64,000 bases of DNA, from the NCBI GenBank assembly GCA_025094145.1, contig JALLLS010000121.1, positions 1 to 64,000 on the forward strand, read 5' to 3'. The translations under genes and the position numbers were made by a program. Positions 20,936-32,467 of the stretch are shown piece by piece; position 1 is the stretch's first letter; each line of letters starts with the position of its first letter. The stretch is from Spinellus fusiger. Taxonomy: Eukaryota; Mucoromycota; Mucoromycetes; Mucorales; Phycomycetaceae. A model generated the notes under the pieces. It was not told the origin of the DNA. It made no database searches and saw nothing but the letters and a program-made list of their open reading frames with translations.

Positions 20936-22239
20936 TAAAGAAAAAAGAAAAAAGAAGAAGAAGCTATAGAATCATATGAATATCTTTAAAATAAGCTGTA
21001 AACAGGAAAAAGAGAGAAGAAATATAAAGGAATTACCTCATTAATATAACATAAAAATGACAAGAATCTCATATAGCAATTACAGTGACAAGTAGAAAAT
21101 AAAAAGGTAAATCCGACCATTTTTAGACGACACCAAATGCTGAGACAGCAACATACTTTGTGAAATAGCTGTACACATTTCTATCTTTAGGTAAATCTAT
21201 TTACTTATCTATCTATTTAGTTAGAGGCTTTAAACCCATACATTTAGACACTTATTTCTATCATCACTCTTGATATATGCACTGTAGCGTGTTATACTGT
21301 ACTATTATGAGCATAAGAATAATAAATGAGAATAAGAAACATAAGAAATCAATGTTCTGAGAGAAGAAGTAAAGTAGGTAGGGGTCATAAAGGCTATCTG
21401 AAATGTCATTCTTTAGGACATAAATCACTAAAGTATAAGGGAGTTACCCACTCTCTCATATCGATGTACTTTAGTACTACCTTAGTTATCCACCTTTATC
21501 CAAAGGGATTAACGTAACTTTCCTTTTTTCCTTTTTCTTCTTTTGTCCCTTTTTTTTCTTTCTGTTTTTCTGTTTTTCCTTTTACTGTTCGCATGTTAGG
21601 TGGGCTAAGAATAATATGTGGATCGATCGAACAGTCTATTTTACAGCCCTGTACTGCTATATCTCCACAGTAGTAGTAGACACTGGACACATAATGAACT
21701 GCACAGTAGCTCCTATTTCTTTCATCTTTATGTATTACCACTCAATATCACTAACTATTACCCATGACCGCATAATAATGACTTGTATTAAGTGTGCAAA
21801 CAAGATCGCAGTTGAAAAAAAAATAGACTCCAACTCACTACTTGTACGACTACACCATGCTTCTTTCCTTTTTCCTTTGATACACTAAGGCTTGATTATA
21901 TCATTACTTCAAATGAAAAAGGAAAAGGAAAGGTCTTCTCGAGTGTACCAATAATTTTTTTTTTAAAAAAAAGAATAAATAAACATTAGAAGTACTATAA
22001 TAAACCTCCTTTGTTAAAGTGTTTTTTTATTCTTCTCTTATAAAAACTCAGCACTACACACTTACTACACTACAAATATAACAAACACAATGGTAAACAT
22101 TGTTTGATATATAAAAGTTAATCTTTTAGACAGAGAAAAAGCCACTTAATTTTAGGGATATTTCACTTTTTGCCACTTCTCAGGATAGGTGAGTTATGCT
22201 AATAGCGAAGAGAGCCTATAGAATCCATGTTCTAAATTC
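20936..22239. other. AT-rich intergenic DNA upstream of the phosphatase gene
   Basis: No gene was recognised. The stretch holds a T10A8 tract at 21,955-21,972, about 270 bp before the phosphatase ATG, and pyrimidine-rich runs at 21,520-21,590. Confidence 0.45.
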
Positions 22240-23385
22240 ATGAGTAGTGAAGATGTCCATATCAAACCTGGAATGGTATTCCGTTCAGCTGAATTAGACT
22301 CTCTCAGTACAAAACAAGTAGATGAGTTAATTGAAAAACATAATATTCGTACTGTGCTTGACTTAAGATCATGGTAAAAGAAATAATTCAGATGTCAATG
22401 AAATCTTTTGAATTGACGCTTTTGTACAGGGATCATCGAAAGAACTATTCACAGCTTCCTATACAACAACGCTTTCCTGTGGCCTCCTTGGACTCAGTAA
22501 GCTCATTTCTTCTTTTCACTCTTTTCATCTATACTTTATTCTTCAATGACATACAAAAGATAGGATCTATAAATTACTTTTTTGGATTTCTTATAGAATG
22601 TCTTTAGGTCTCTTCACTAAAATCCCCCCAAAAGCAATCTCTCAAAGAAAAAGAGTCTATTCAATCCATTCATAATACAGTCCCACGCCAATCCTATCAT
22701 ATTGACTTTGTAGGGAAGGGATTCCAGCGCCACTGTGTATGGAAATCATGCCCCTTGGGTCTAAAGCTGTAAGTGGCACAGATAGAAATAACAGTGAAAC
22801 ACGCAGCAGCAAGAGCCACTCATATCTTGTATAGGAAACTGATTGCTTTATTAACATTTCAACAGCATAATAAGGCGGCTATTCGTGTAGGAAAAGAGAT
22901 AATGACTCCAATGGGAATATCAACTATGTACAAATACCTCGCCATTACCTGTCAGCGTGAGATCCTTTCTGTTCTCCGCCTGTTTGTGGATCCATGCCGA
23001 TACCCTATTCTTGTCCATTGCAGTCACGGGAAAGACAGAACAGCCATTGTGATTGGATTACTTTTAAGCATAGCAGGTGTATCCCACGACAAGATTGTTG
23101 AAGACTACAAGTATACACAGACAGCATTAGCAGAAGTCTATTCAGAATTGCTTGATAATATTAAAGGGGCTGGTCTTTCTGATGAATTTGCTGATGCTGA
23201 TCCAAAAGTAAGTGTCTCATGTTCTATGGGTTGAATAGCAGAGAACTGACTTTGAGTAGAATATGGACATGTTATTGTCCTATTTAGAGTCAACCTTTGG
23301 ATCGATTAAGGACTACTTGAATGCCATTTGTTTTAATGAAAAAGAGCAAGAGGCCATACGGGCTAATTTTGTTGAGAAGGGTTGA
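22240..23385 (+). CDS. Tyrosine/dual-specificity phosphatase (Y_phosphatase3 type)
   Basis: Five exons (22,240-22,373; 22,430-22,496; 22,608-22,768; 22,835-23,207; 23,260-23,385) close in frame to give 286 residues. The N-terminal signature 'PGMVFRSAELDSLS', then 'TVLDLRSW', leads to the catalytic P-loop 'HCSHGKDRTA' (C-x5-R). After it come 'DYKYTQTAL' and the C-terminal 'MDMLLSYLESTFGSIKDYL', all typical of the fungal/bacterial tyrosine-phosphatase family Pfam Y_phosphatase3. Substrates in this family include phosphotyrosine and sometimes phosphoinositides; which applies here is not known. Simple repeats follow the gene. Confidence 0.9.
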
Positions 23386-23448
23386 TTCAATTCTTACTGC
23401 CGCTGCCTATTCTGCTGTTGGTGGTGGTGGTGGTGTTAATACTGCTAT

Positions 23449-23550
23449 GATTGCCTCTTGCTATTACCATTGTTATTACCATTGTTATTACCATTGTTAT
23501 TACCATTGTTACTACTACTACTACTACTATTATTATTATTATTATTAACT
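23449..23550 (+). repeat. TTATTACCATTG / ACT / ATT microsatellites
   Basis: About four copies of a 12-mer (TTACCATTGTTA phase) are followed by (ACT)n and (ATT)n just after the phosphatase gene. They create artificial long ORFs (poly-Tyr, poly-Ile). Confidence 0.85.
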
Positions 23551-24437
23551 TGATCATCAGTCTAAAGCGTCCATGGAATCCTCAGGAGTTTACATATATA
23601 TATTTATATCTACTGGGTGTAGTGATTATCGATCCATTAATTAACAGAAACTTGTATGTCCCTTGTGAATATCAAATAGACTTGTACCTTTATGTAAATA
23701 CTCGAGCACCTTCTAATAGAATAGCCTAAATTAGTCCAGCATGTAGAGTAGTATTTACGAGTACACCTCTAGTGACACTGTGTTCTGTTTGTGTTTTTCT
23801 TTATCACGGGAGGTATTGATATCATTTGCTGATAGAATATTAGAGATGGGAATACAAGACTAATAAAATGATTAAAAAAACCCCCTTAGCCTTTTTTACA
23901 CTTTTGGGATCAGTAAAGGCGTCTGTTAAATGAGTTTTTATTTATTTATTTATTCTACACCTCTCATCTTTTTATTTTCTCTTTTTAGGCGATAATCATT
24001 AGAATCATTATCAGTTCACATTCACTCTTTGATTAATGCTGATAGAATAGAAGAATTTTATGGACACCCTGTTGGTAGAAATAACTATTGGATTGATATG
24101 AATGTATTTGAAATCCTGTATTCAACCACAATCTGTCCTATATTTATGGTTTCTTTCTTTAATGACAGTCCTCCACAGCACACCATCTTAACAACAAAAG
24201 AAATCAACATGTTTAGGGTGTTGAATTAATAAATCGTTAGCTATTGAGCTTGGAAACGGTGTCTGATGTCATTCGTCTCTCTTTTGATAGACATAATAAT
24301 TTCCTGATAATAATTTCCTGATAATAATAATAATCTTATTCATAAAACTTTTTTTTTAAAAAAAATATATAAATAAATATAAATAAATATAACGTAAAAC
24401 ATAAAAGTACAGTACAACTCAACTCATCTTTCTCGTC
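23551..24437. other. Intergenic, AT-rich, MAD1 upstream region
   Basis: No gene was recognised. A T9A9 tract (24,349-24,366) lies about 70 bp before the MAD1 ATG and may help exclude nucleosomes (inference). Confidence 0.45.
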
Positions 24438-27400
24438 ATGGCTGAAAAAGGTACAATTCCCTACTTACCACAAAGCCATACTTGTCCAACCTCAGTGACA
24501 TTAAGACACACATCATGTCTAGACAAGCTGGAGGATATTCAGCGAAAAGTACATCAGCTGGAGTACATGATGAAACTCTCGCAATCCAAGGCAACCATGG
24601 CCCAGCACGAACTGGAGACAGAGAAGCGGAATTCGACTGTCACTCTTGACTCATTGACATCAGAGATCAAGGTAAGAAGAAAACACCCAAGTTGAAGGCT
24701 GCTGTTGTTGAATAGCACTTACTCACTCACTCACTCGTTTGTTCACTCTTTTACTAGGAAGCAAAATCAAGAGCTATATACCATAAACAACAACACGAAA
24801 AAACCCAACAGATTTTGACTGAATTGAAACAAGAACATACTATTGCTGTAGTGAGTCTTGTTGAGCTGCGGATAAAGGGGAGGCATTTGTTGATTTTCTC
24901 TATTGTTGACACGCTAGAACTCACTAAAGGAGCAACTGTCTGAGCTTGAACAAAACAACACCCTATTGAAGCAAAAAATGCATAATGTCCAATTTAATGT
25001 TGAAAATGAGAAGCGAATGCTAAAGAACAGTATAAGAGAAGCTACAGCAAATAGCGTTCTTCTTGAAAACACAATTCTATCTCTCAGGGAACAGGTAAAC
25101 GGCAATGCTCCATAGGGCTGTGGTGTAAGATATCTAGCTGCTTATCATGTCATAGATTGCCTATCAAGAACAGGTCAGAGTGACAGCAACTGAAAGAGAA
25201 AAAGACCTTTTATTACAGTTGGAAGAAAAGAGTCAACAGACGTCTTCTACCACCGATGATCCAACCACTGAGTTACTTTTAAGAGAGAAATTTCAGTGCA
25301 AGTTGCTCTCTTTCTTCTTTCCTCACATATGCCAAGTACTAATGGCCCACTAGTCTCTATAGAGGAAGTCGCAAGAGTAACTGCAGAGAATGCTCGCCTG
25401 GTACAAGAAAGAGACCACTTTAAACAAGTGTACCAGTCTAATGTGGGTCTTGTGGAAGAGATTGATAGCCTCAAACGACAACTGGTTCAGCTCACACAAG
25501 TCCAAGAGACACTTATTCAAGTTGAAATGGAGAATGCCCATCTCAAACAAGAAAGAAAACAGTGGTAAGTTAAAGAGAGAAAGACTGTTCACTTGAGTTC
25601 TTAAGAACTGACATTGTCCATCAACAGGAATGTTCATTTGGAATCCCAAACTATAACAGAGTGTCAAGCACCTCAGAGAATGGCACAACCTACTATGAAA
25701 GAAAATGAGGAAACACTTGAGAACCAGAGCGACTTGCCACCAAGACTAGAGGAGGATGTAGGACTCTTTTTCTTCTTCTGAAGCATCATTGTCTATTTTC
25801 TATGAAAACTCACTTGTATCTCTATTTCTACTAGGCAAATGAACTCACAGAGAATTATGTGGAGAAGAATCAGAGTCTGACAGATGATAAAGTGGGATTA
25901 GAGACACTTAAAAGAGGCACAGATTTAGCAGAGACAACTGACCATGATAAACTTAAGAAACGGAGAACAGAAGACTCAGAAGAATATACCAAAGAATCCC
26001 AAGTCAAAGATACCCAAAGCATCAACAGAAACCCATCTTCCACCCACAAAGAAGACAGCAACTACCTTATTTGGGAAGTGAAAGAGAATCCTACTTCTCA
26101 AAACAAAGCCATTCGACAGAAGACTCTCGATGATCTACGTGCTGAGAACGCTGCTTTGCTTAAATGCTTGGAAGAAAGAAGTATTAGCTTGGAGAACAGA
26201 TCCAACGAACAAAGTAAAAAGAGAAAGTTGGAGGATAAATCTATTGAAATGAATGAAGACTATATGGAGATTCCAAAGCTCTCTCTGGATAAGCTACATT
26301 CTTCCATCTCTAAACTTGAGGAAGAAGTGGCCATCAGAGAAAAGAGATTATTAAGACAGAAGGAGGTAATAAAAGTTCTTTTTTCTTTTTTCTTATCACA
26401 AACAAACAAACAAACATATTTTAACATGAGATTTTAAAAGGTATTCGAGAATACTGCATCACGACTCATATGTGCCATACGCCATATACTAGGATACACT
26501 ATTGAAATCAGAGATAGTGGCCAAATACTGCTCGAATCTACCAAGGTGGACGGTTCTCAATTGACTTTTGTGGTTGAAATGAAAAAGGGAGAGGAAGATG
26601 TTCGGCTTATTGGCTCTGTGAGAGACATTTACATGGAATTTCTTAGACCCATTTATGAGACCTATGTCCTTGATCGGAAGTTCTTACCTGGTTTCTTTGG
26701 TTCTGTCACAACAGAGCTAGAAGTACGGTAAGGTGTTAAGACGAAGAATGGTTTATTGATTTTTATTGATTTTATTTTTATTACTGTTCTTTAGTAGACC
26801 GCATATAGAGACATATGAGCCTATTCCAGAAGATCAGGAGATGGAAATTGAAGACGAGCATGGAATGAGTACAGAAGAAGATCTACAACGGGAAGACAGT
26901 TTAATACAAACAAAGAATGCTCATTCAGAAGAAGTGTACCAAGTGGAAGAGGATACACAGGAAGAGGATTACAGTCAAGAAGAAGAGGGAGATTATATTC
27001 AAGGAGAAGAGGAAGAATACAGTCAGGATGAAGAAGAAGAATACAGTCAGGATGAAGAGGAGTACAGTCAAGAGGAGGAGGGAGACTACAGTCACGAAGT
27101 AGGCAGTAGACTTGATGAGCCTGTTGAGTATGAAGATCAGGCTGAATATAGCGCAAGACACTACGGCGCCTATGTATTTTTTCCGAAACAGAATGACACA
27201 CAAGTCATCAACTTGGACTCTGATGATGAAAAACAACCAAGCATTTTATCAAAAAACGAAGACACTGAAGATCTTGTAGAAACAGGTGAAAATGAAGATA
27301 ATGATGATGAGATTGATGAGATTGATGAGATAGAAGAAGAAATTGATGAGATAGAAAATGACTCTGTTGATGGCAATCACTCTCATGAAAACCTTATCGA

Positions 27401-28361
27401 ACCAAATCAAGAGACTATATTTTTTCAAGAATTGCTGGAGAGAAGATATCCTAAAGATAACGAAGAAACATATTTTCATGAAGACACGATGGATTCGACT
27501 CCTGCAACAGAAACAATTTACTCGGAAGATCCTCAGGAAGCAACAAATGATTATACCATTAGTGATGAAGACATTATTGAGGAGTTGGCCATTGAAAGTG
27601 ATGAGCTGGAAGAGGAGGATGAAGAGAAAGAAGGAGGCTCTTCAATGATTGATCAATTTGATGACAGTTATACAGTCGAAGAGTATTCTAATGAGACTAA
27701 TACTATCTCCATTGTCTCTACTGCAAATATTCTTTCTGGGAACTCTCCTGTTGTAGGCAGTCTTACAGATGACGCTTTTATTGAAGACAATTCTGTAGAG
27801 AGATATCATAGGGAAGATTATCTGACAGAAAATATGAAGGTGGAAGAGTATTCAAATGAAGACTATATAACTGAAGAGTATGTAGCTGAGGAGCACTCAA
27901 ATGAAGAGTATGCAGCTGAGGAGCACTCAAATAAAGAGTATGCAGCCGAGGAGCATTCAAATGAAGAGTATGCAGCTGAGGAGCATTCAAATGAAGAGTA
28001 TGTAGCTGAGGAGCATTCAAATGAAGAGTGTGCAACCGAAGAACATTCAAGTGAGCACTATATTGAGGACTATGTCAATGAAAAACATCTTCACACTAGT
28101 CACTCTGATGATTCTACAGAACATATTGATAACAACTCAGTTGACTATAGTTCAATAGAAAATATCCACACAACTGAACAGTCTGCTGAAGAACTCACAT
28201 CACATACGTCATCTTCAGAGAGTAACAGTGATAAGGAAAAAAACATCGCTGAGGAGAGACATTCTGATGATGAAGTAGCTATTGAGCCCCATACCCTTCA
28301 ACCCCAAGTAGAGACATCCTACACTGGAAAGGAGACTGTAGATAATGAAAAAACTGAATAG
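24438..28361 (+). CDS. MAD1: Spindle checkpoint protein Mad1 with acidic C-terminal extension
   Basis: A multi-exon gene; exons 1 and 2 are 24,438-24,671 and 24,758-24,850. It encodes a long coiled coil (heptad-rich from 'DKLEDIQRKVHQLEYMM' through 'ENAHLKQERKQW'). A Mad2-interaction-like motif 'YLIWEVKENPTS' follows. Then comes the Mad1 C-terminal RWD-like head: 'REKRLLRQKEVFENTASRL', 'HILGYTIEIRD' and 'FLPGFFGSVTTELEV'. Mad1 anchors Mad2 at unattached kinetochores and nuclear pores. Unusually, splicing after 'TELEVR' (26,728 to 26,797) continues into ~520 very acidic residues with repeats of the type EYSQDEEE and EEHSNEEYAA, ending at TAG 28,359-28,361. Known Mad1 proteins end near the head, so this tail is odd. 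Confidence 0.82.
26980..28060 (+). repeat. Acidic tandem repeats inside the MAD1 tail
   Basis: About six 30-nt units encoding EEYAAEEHSN occupy roughly 27,880-28,045. Degenerate units encoding DEEEEYSQ lie at 26,990-27,100 and IDEIDEIEE at 27,310-27,355. The near-identity of the 30-nt units suggests recent expansion. Confidence 0.85.
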
Positions 28362-28789
28362 CCTTAGGTTGCAAAAGTAAATAATGAAAAAGAATGAGTG
28401 ACTGAGCTTATCCTGGAAGATAAAGAAATCCATCGAATGGCTTTGGTGAGAAATGGTTTTGTTTAAACATAACACTATGATATTTAGTCATAATGCTATG
28501 ACTCGAATTGCTATATTATAGTGCTATCAATAAAAAAAAATCATTTAATATGTATAGTAATCAATATGTATGTATATTTGTATATATGTGTATGTTTTAT
28601 ATTCAATACTTAATATCTATTGTCCATTATTTATAACTTCCAATGAGTATTATTTTGTGTTTTAATGAAGGCATAAAAAATAGGTAAAGAAAATAAGAAG
28701 AAAAAGGAAGAGAAAAGGAAGAGAGAAAAATACAACGATCAACTAACTAGATGAGCTGTCTACAGCAGCATAAGGATAATACACACCCT
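28362..28789. other. Short intergenic region between convergent MAD1 and PNO1
   Basis: AT-rich; it presumably holds both 3' ends. No other feature was seen. Confidence 0.5.
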
Positions 28790-29717
28790 TTAGAAGCGCT
28801 CCTTCATACGGGCAGAAATGGTACGCAGAGTAGCATACACTTTGCCAGGAGGACTACCGAGAATAAGACTCACCACTGCATCACGAGCCACCTTGATGTT
28901 TTGGAATGAACCCAAGATGTGGATTTTACTATTCAGAACAATAAGTACTGTATTCCTAACAACCTACTCAGTAACTTACGTATCTGCCAAGACAATTCTT
29001 GTTTTACTTGCGTTCTCAATAGTAAACTTGGTCTTTCCGTCTTTTCCTGCAATACGACCAATAGCACGAGCCAAATGATCACCGTGCAATGTCTTTACAT
29101 CCTTGATCTCAAATGTATCCAAGAAAATATCATCCAATCTCAACAGAGCCATAGCATCTTCAATCTCGAACCCAAGAGCATAAGCCTTGACAAAATCAGC
29201 ACCCTTCTGGAGTGCACTGGTATCTGTAGTAGTACGAGAGTTCTACTATCTTTAGCATGACCAGCTCTAGTCACAGTCTTACTTACTCTAATGTCTACAG
29301 ATCTTGTCTTGACATTCATGCGGACTTGTAGATCCATGTGCTGTACCAAAGGAGTATAGATATCGAGCCACTGTCTTTTGAGAGGAGAGAGACGGTGATG
29401 GGGAATAGGAATTCTACGCTTATCTGTGGTGGGTCCCTATTTCAACCTCATCATTAATACACTGTTTTTGTTTTTGTTTGTTTTTTAAAATAGGGACAGG
29501 TGTATTCACTTACATCTTCGCCATGAAGGATAGGAGCAAAACTTGGCTTAGCAACAGGTGTATCTTCTTGCATGGCACTGTCTTCCGAGGCCTCTGCAGT
29601 GACATTACTTAATTCTGATGATTCAATAATAATATCTTCAGTGGAAATTCTTTGTTCTTCTTTCTGTGTCTTCTTGCTCACTAGAGTTGGTGCCTTGTAT
29701 AGATTAAGTGAAGCCAT
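28790..29717 (-). CDS. PNO1: Pno1/Dim2, KH-domain 40S ribosome assembly factor
   Basis: A spliced minus-strand gene from ATG 29,717 to TAA 28,790-28,792. A variable acidic N-terminus is followed by '[19 protein letters not shown]', then '[11 protein letters not shown]', '[15 protein letters not shown]', '[16 protein letters not shown]', the KH motif '[16 protein letters not shown]' and the invariant end '[12 protein letters not shown]' to 'RMKERF'. Pno1 binds pre-18S rRNA near site D and works with Nob1 and Dim1 in late 40S maturation, in nucleolus and cytoplasm. Four or so exons are seen; introns are short. The start codon lies 142 bp from that of BUD32 on the other strand. Confidence 0.95.
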
Positions 29718-29859
29718 CTTGATAATAAGAGAGTGGAGGAACAAGTAAAAAAAATTTCATAGGTCGGGGATACAGTGGCAGTCCAAAGAAATGAACCCGT
29801 CGACAAAAGACGGTCACACTTCACCAAGAGGTGGACAAAGACAAGGATAGTCAGGTATC
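29718..29859. promoter_or_regulatory. Shared PNO1/BUD32 divergent promoter
   Basis: Only 142 bp separate the two start codons. An A8T3 run 'AAAAAAAATTTCA' (about 29,747-29,759) close to PNO1 resembles the RRPE element (TGAAAAATTTT) of fungal ribosome-biogenesis promoters. The match is imperfect. Confidence 0.45.
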
Positions 29860-30724
29860 ATGGCCACGATTCCCGGTGCAGAGTGCATAAAACAGGGTGC
29901 AGAGGCTGTAAGGAAAAAAACACACTTTGCTATCATGAAACTGTTTTTCTGAACTGAATGAAAATAAAAACACATAGCGCGTCTTTAGTGTACAAACATT
30001 CCTTAGTCTTCCTGAAGGATGCATTGCAAAAGAACGATTCAAGAAGACGTACCGACACCCAGACTTGGATCGTCAACTGACAAGCAAGAGAGTGGTACAG
30101 GAGTCAAGAAGCCTTTACAAGTGCAAAAAAGCCGGCATGGATGTTCCTACACTTTACTTTACTGATATGGAGACTGCAACTATCTATATGGAGAAGATCT
30201 CTGGTATTACAGTAAAGCAACGCCTGCTAGACCACCAAGCCTCGGATTACAGTGCCATTGACTTTGGTATTTGTTTGTAGTTGGAAGTGGTATTTACTTT
30301 GAAATAGATGGATTAGCAGAAACAGTTGGAGTGTCTCTTGCTAAAATGCACAGTCTTGATGTTATTCACGGTGATCTTACCACCTCCAATCTAATGATTC
30401 GACAAGAGACAGAGTCTGTTGTTATTATTGATTTTGGGTTGAGCTACATCTCAGCTCTTGTAGAAGACAAAGCTGTAGATTTGTATGTGCTTGAGCGTGC
30501 ATTCTCTAGTACACACCCCAAGACAGAGACATTGGTAAAAAAAAAACAATGAGTGTTCTCTAAGCTATCCTAGTTTGATAGTATTCTTCAACACTATGCC
30601 AAGACATATAAACAATCCAAGACCGTCATGAACAAATTGGAAGATGGTAATTACATTTAGCTATTGCGCTACTTACTATTTTTTAGTGAGACTGAGAGGC
30701 CGTAAGAGAAGCATGGTGGGATAG
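29860..30724 (+). CDS. BUD32: Bud32/PRPK, KEOPS complex kinase-ATPase
   Basis: Five exons (29,860-29,907; 29,978-30,266; 30,308-30,534; 30,574-30,646; 30,687-30,724) close in frame to give 224 residues, the normal Bud32 length. Motifs in order are 'IKQGAEA', '[14 protein letters not shown]', '[16 protein letters not shown]', the HGD loop '[13 protein letters not shown]', 'IIDFGLS', '[19 protein letters not shown]' and the basic end '[11 protein letters not shown]'. Bud32 is an atypical small kinase of KEOPS, needed for the t6A modification of ANN-decoding tRNAs. Intron 2 is just 41 nt. Divergent from PNO1. Confidence 0.95.
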
Positions 30725-32467
30725 GCTGCTCATAGTGTGATGGTTAAAGATGAGTATGTCATTTACAGTAGCAAAATATACCGTACTTTTATTGACATTG
30801 TGAATTCACAGACTCTGCTATTATACTTTCTCTTTTAATGAGTTATGAATGTTATATGAGTGTATGTCTTCTATAGACAAGTTTTTATTCAAATAATAAT
30901 AATAAAAAAGACTATATCCATGGTGTCGATGAGTGATAGACCATCTATACTGGCCTTAGACAGAAGATATCTTTTATCTGCTCAAGTGTTCAGTTGCTCT
31001 ATCTTAATGTAGTCATAAGAACATAAATTCCTCATGCCATCAGAAATTAATATTGAAATATAGGCTATCTTTTTATTGGTTTTTTCCAAACGATTTGTGC
31101 ATCTGATTTATTTTTTGTTTTGTTTTACAAATATGGAAAAAAAAATAACATCACTTTCAAGTCTTTTAATAAGAGAAAGTTCAGTAACCATCTCAAGTAC
31201 CACATTATACATGAGACAATAGTCAAGGATTTTAAACAATTTAGAGTTGATGTTATTATGTGCACAGGTAACCAGACTGATGTTCTTATTCATTTAAGAC
31301 CACTGAAAAAGTAAATACTTTTTACTCAATGAATATTAAGAAATAGAAAAACCCGAGATTTGATGCAAACATATTTAAAGTCCTCTAACAAGTTTCACGG
31401 TGGATTATGAAGCTTCTCTTTTATACTGCAAAAAGTACAAGACAATAATACAGAGTTAAAAACAGTATTGATTTTTAATATGAATTTGAGATAAAAAAAA
31501 GGGGGGGAGGAAAGATTGATGATAAAAGATATCATTCATAGAATATTGTATATAATCCACATGTATGTACTCTTTTTTATGTTTATATCTTAAAGCTTTA
31601 AAAACATATAAGATTGACAAACAATTACATTATAAAGAACTTTAATTTCTTATTTTTGACATTGTATAGAATAAGGGATATTTATGAATTTTATAGAAGA
31701 GTATATTTAATTATGTGCTAGCAACATGGTGAAACTTTTATTGGTATTTAAATGTAGAATAATAAAAGAAATAAAGTACTCGTAATAAATAACAAAGGAT
31801 TCATGGAGATTATCCCTATTGGCTGCCAAAGTACCTCTTGCAAAAGAAACAAAGTGTGAGTAATGGCTAAAATTTTATTTTATTTTAACAAGTCTAATCT
31901 TTTTGATATATAATATAGTTTATAGGGTGTTAAATATAATACAGAGAGAAGATAAAGAAAATATAAACTATAAGCATATTGATATATCTTCAGATACAAA
32001 GATTTGGCTTCAAATGCAATAGCAATATTCAGGTGTGAACTTTTTATTTTTTTTTATTTTTTTTTAAAAAAAATTAGCCAGAAAACCATAAATATTTTGA
32101 GTAGGCCTTGAATGTAACTTCACAATATTAGATATATCAGTATATCTATCAATAATCATCCGAATATAAAGATATAATAAAGAATTTCAATAAAGACTTT
32201 CAATAAAAACTTTTTTCAACCTATTGGAGAGATAGACAATCTGGAAATAGAAAATTGTATAATTATTTTGACACTCCAAACTGCCACATGTTTCAGTTAA
32301 ATGTATTTATGCATGAAATTCTGTCATCTTTTTGTTGTAAAGATTCTCTTCTTTATCCTTTTTTTATATCTCTGGTCTTTAGAGTAGGTTATATATATTA
32401 TTGGATAGGTTAATATAGACACCCATGAAGTGTTTATTGTTCTTAATAAATAAACAATACAAAAGTA
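30725..32467. other. AT-rich gene-free region
   Basis: No gene was recognised in 1.7 kb. There are poly-T/poly-A tracts (for example about 32,041-32,073) and a G-run at 31,501-31,508. It leads into the Tc1 insertion. Confidence 0.5.

Noticed and set aside
23449..23510. Regular 12-bp repeats as a possible CRISPR-like array
   Set aside because: Units are contiguous without spacers, in a eukaryotic intergenic region; it is a minisatellite.
23321..23729. ORFs with poly-Tyr or poly-Ile runs after the phosphatase gene
   Set aside because: Produced by translating the TTATTACCATTG/ACT/ATT microsatellite.
27778..28050. Antisense ORF with regular LHLNAPQLHT repeats
   Set aside because: It is the shadow of the EEHSNEEYAA-coding repeats of MAD1 on the other strand.
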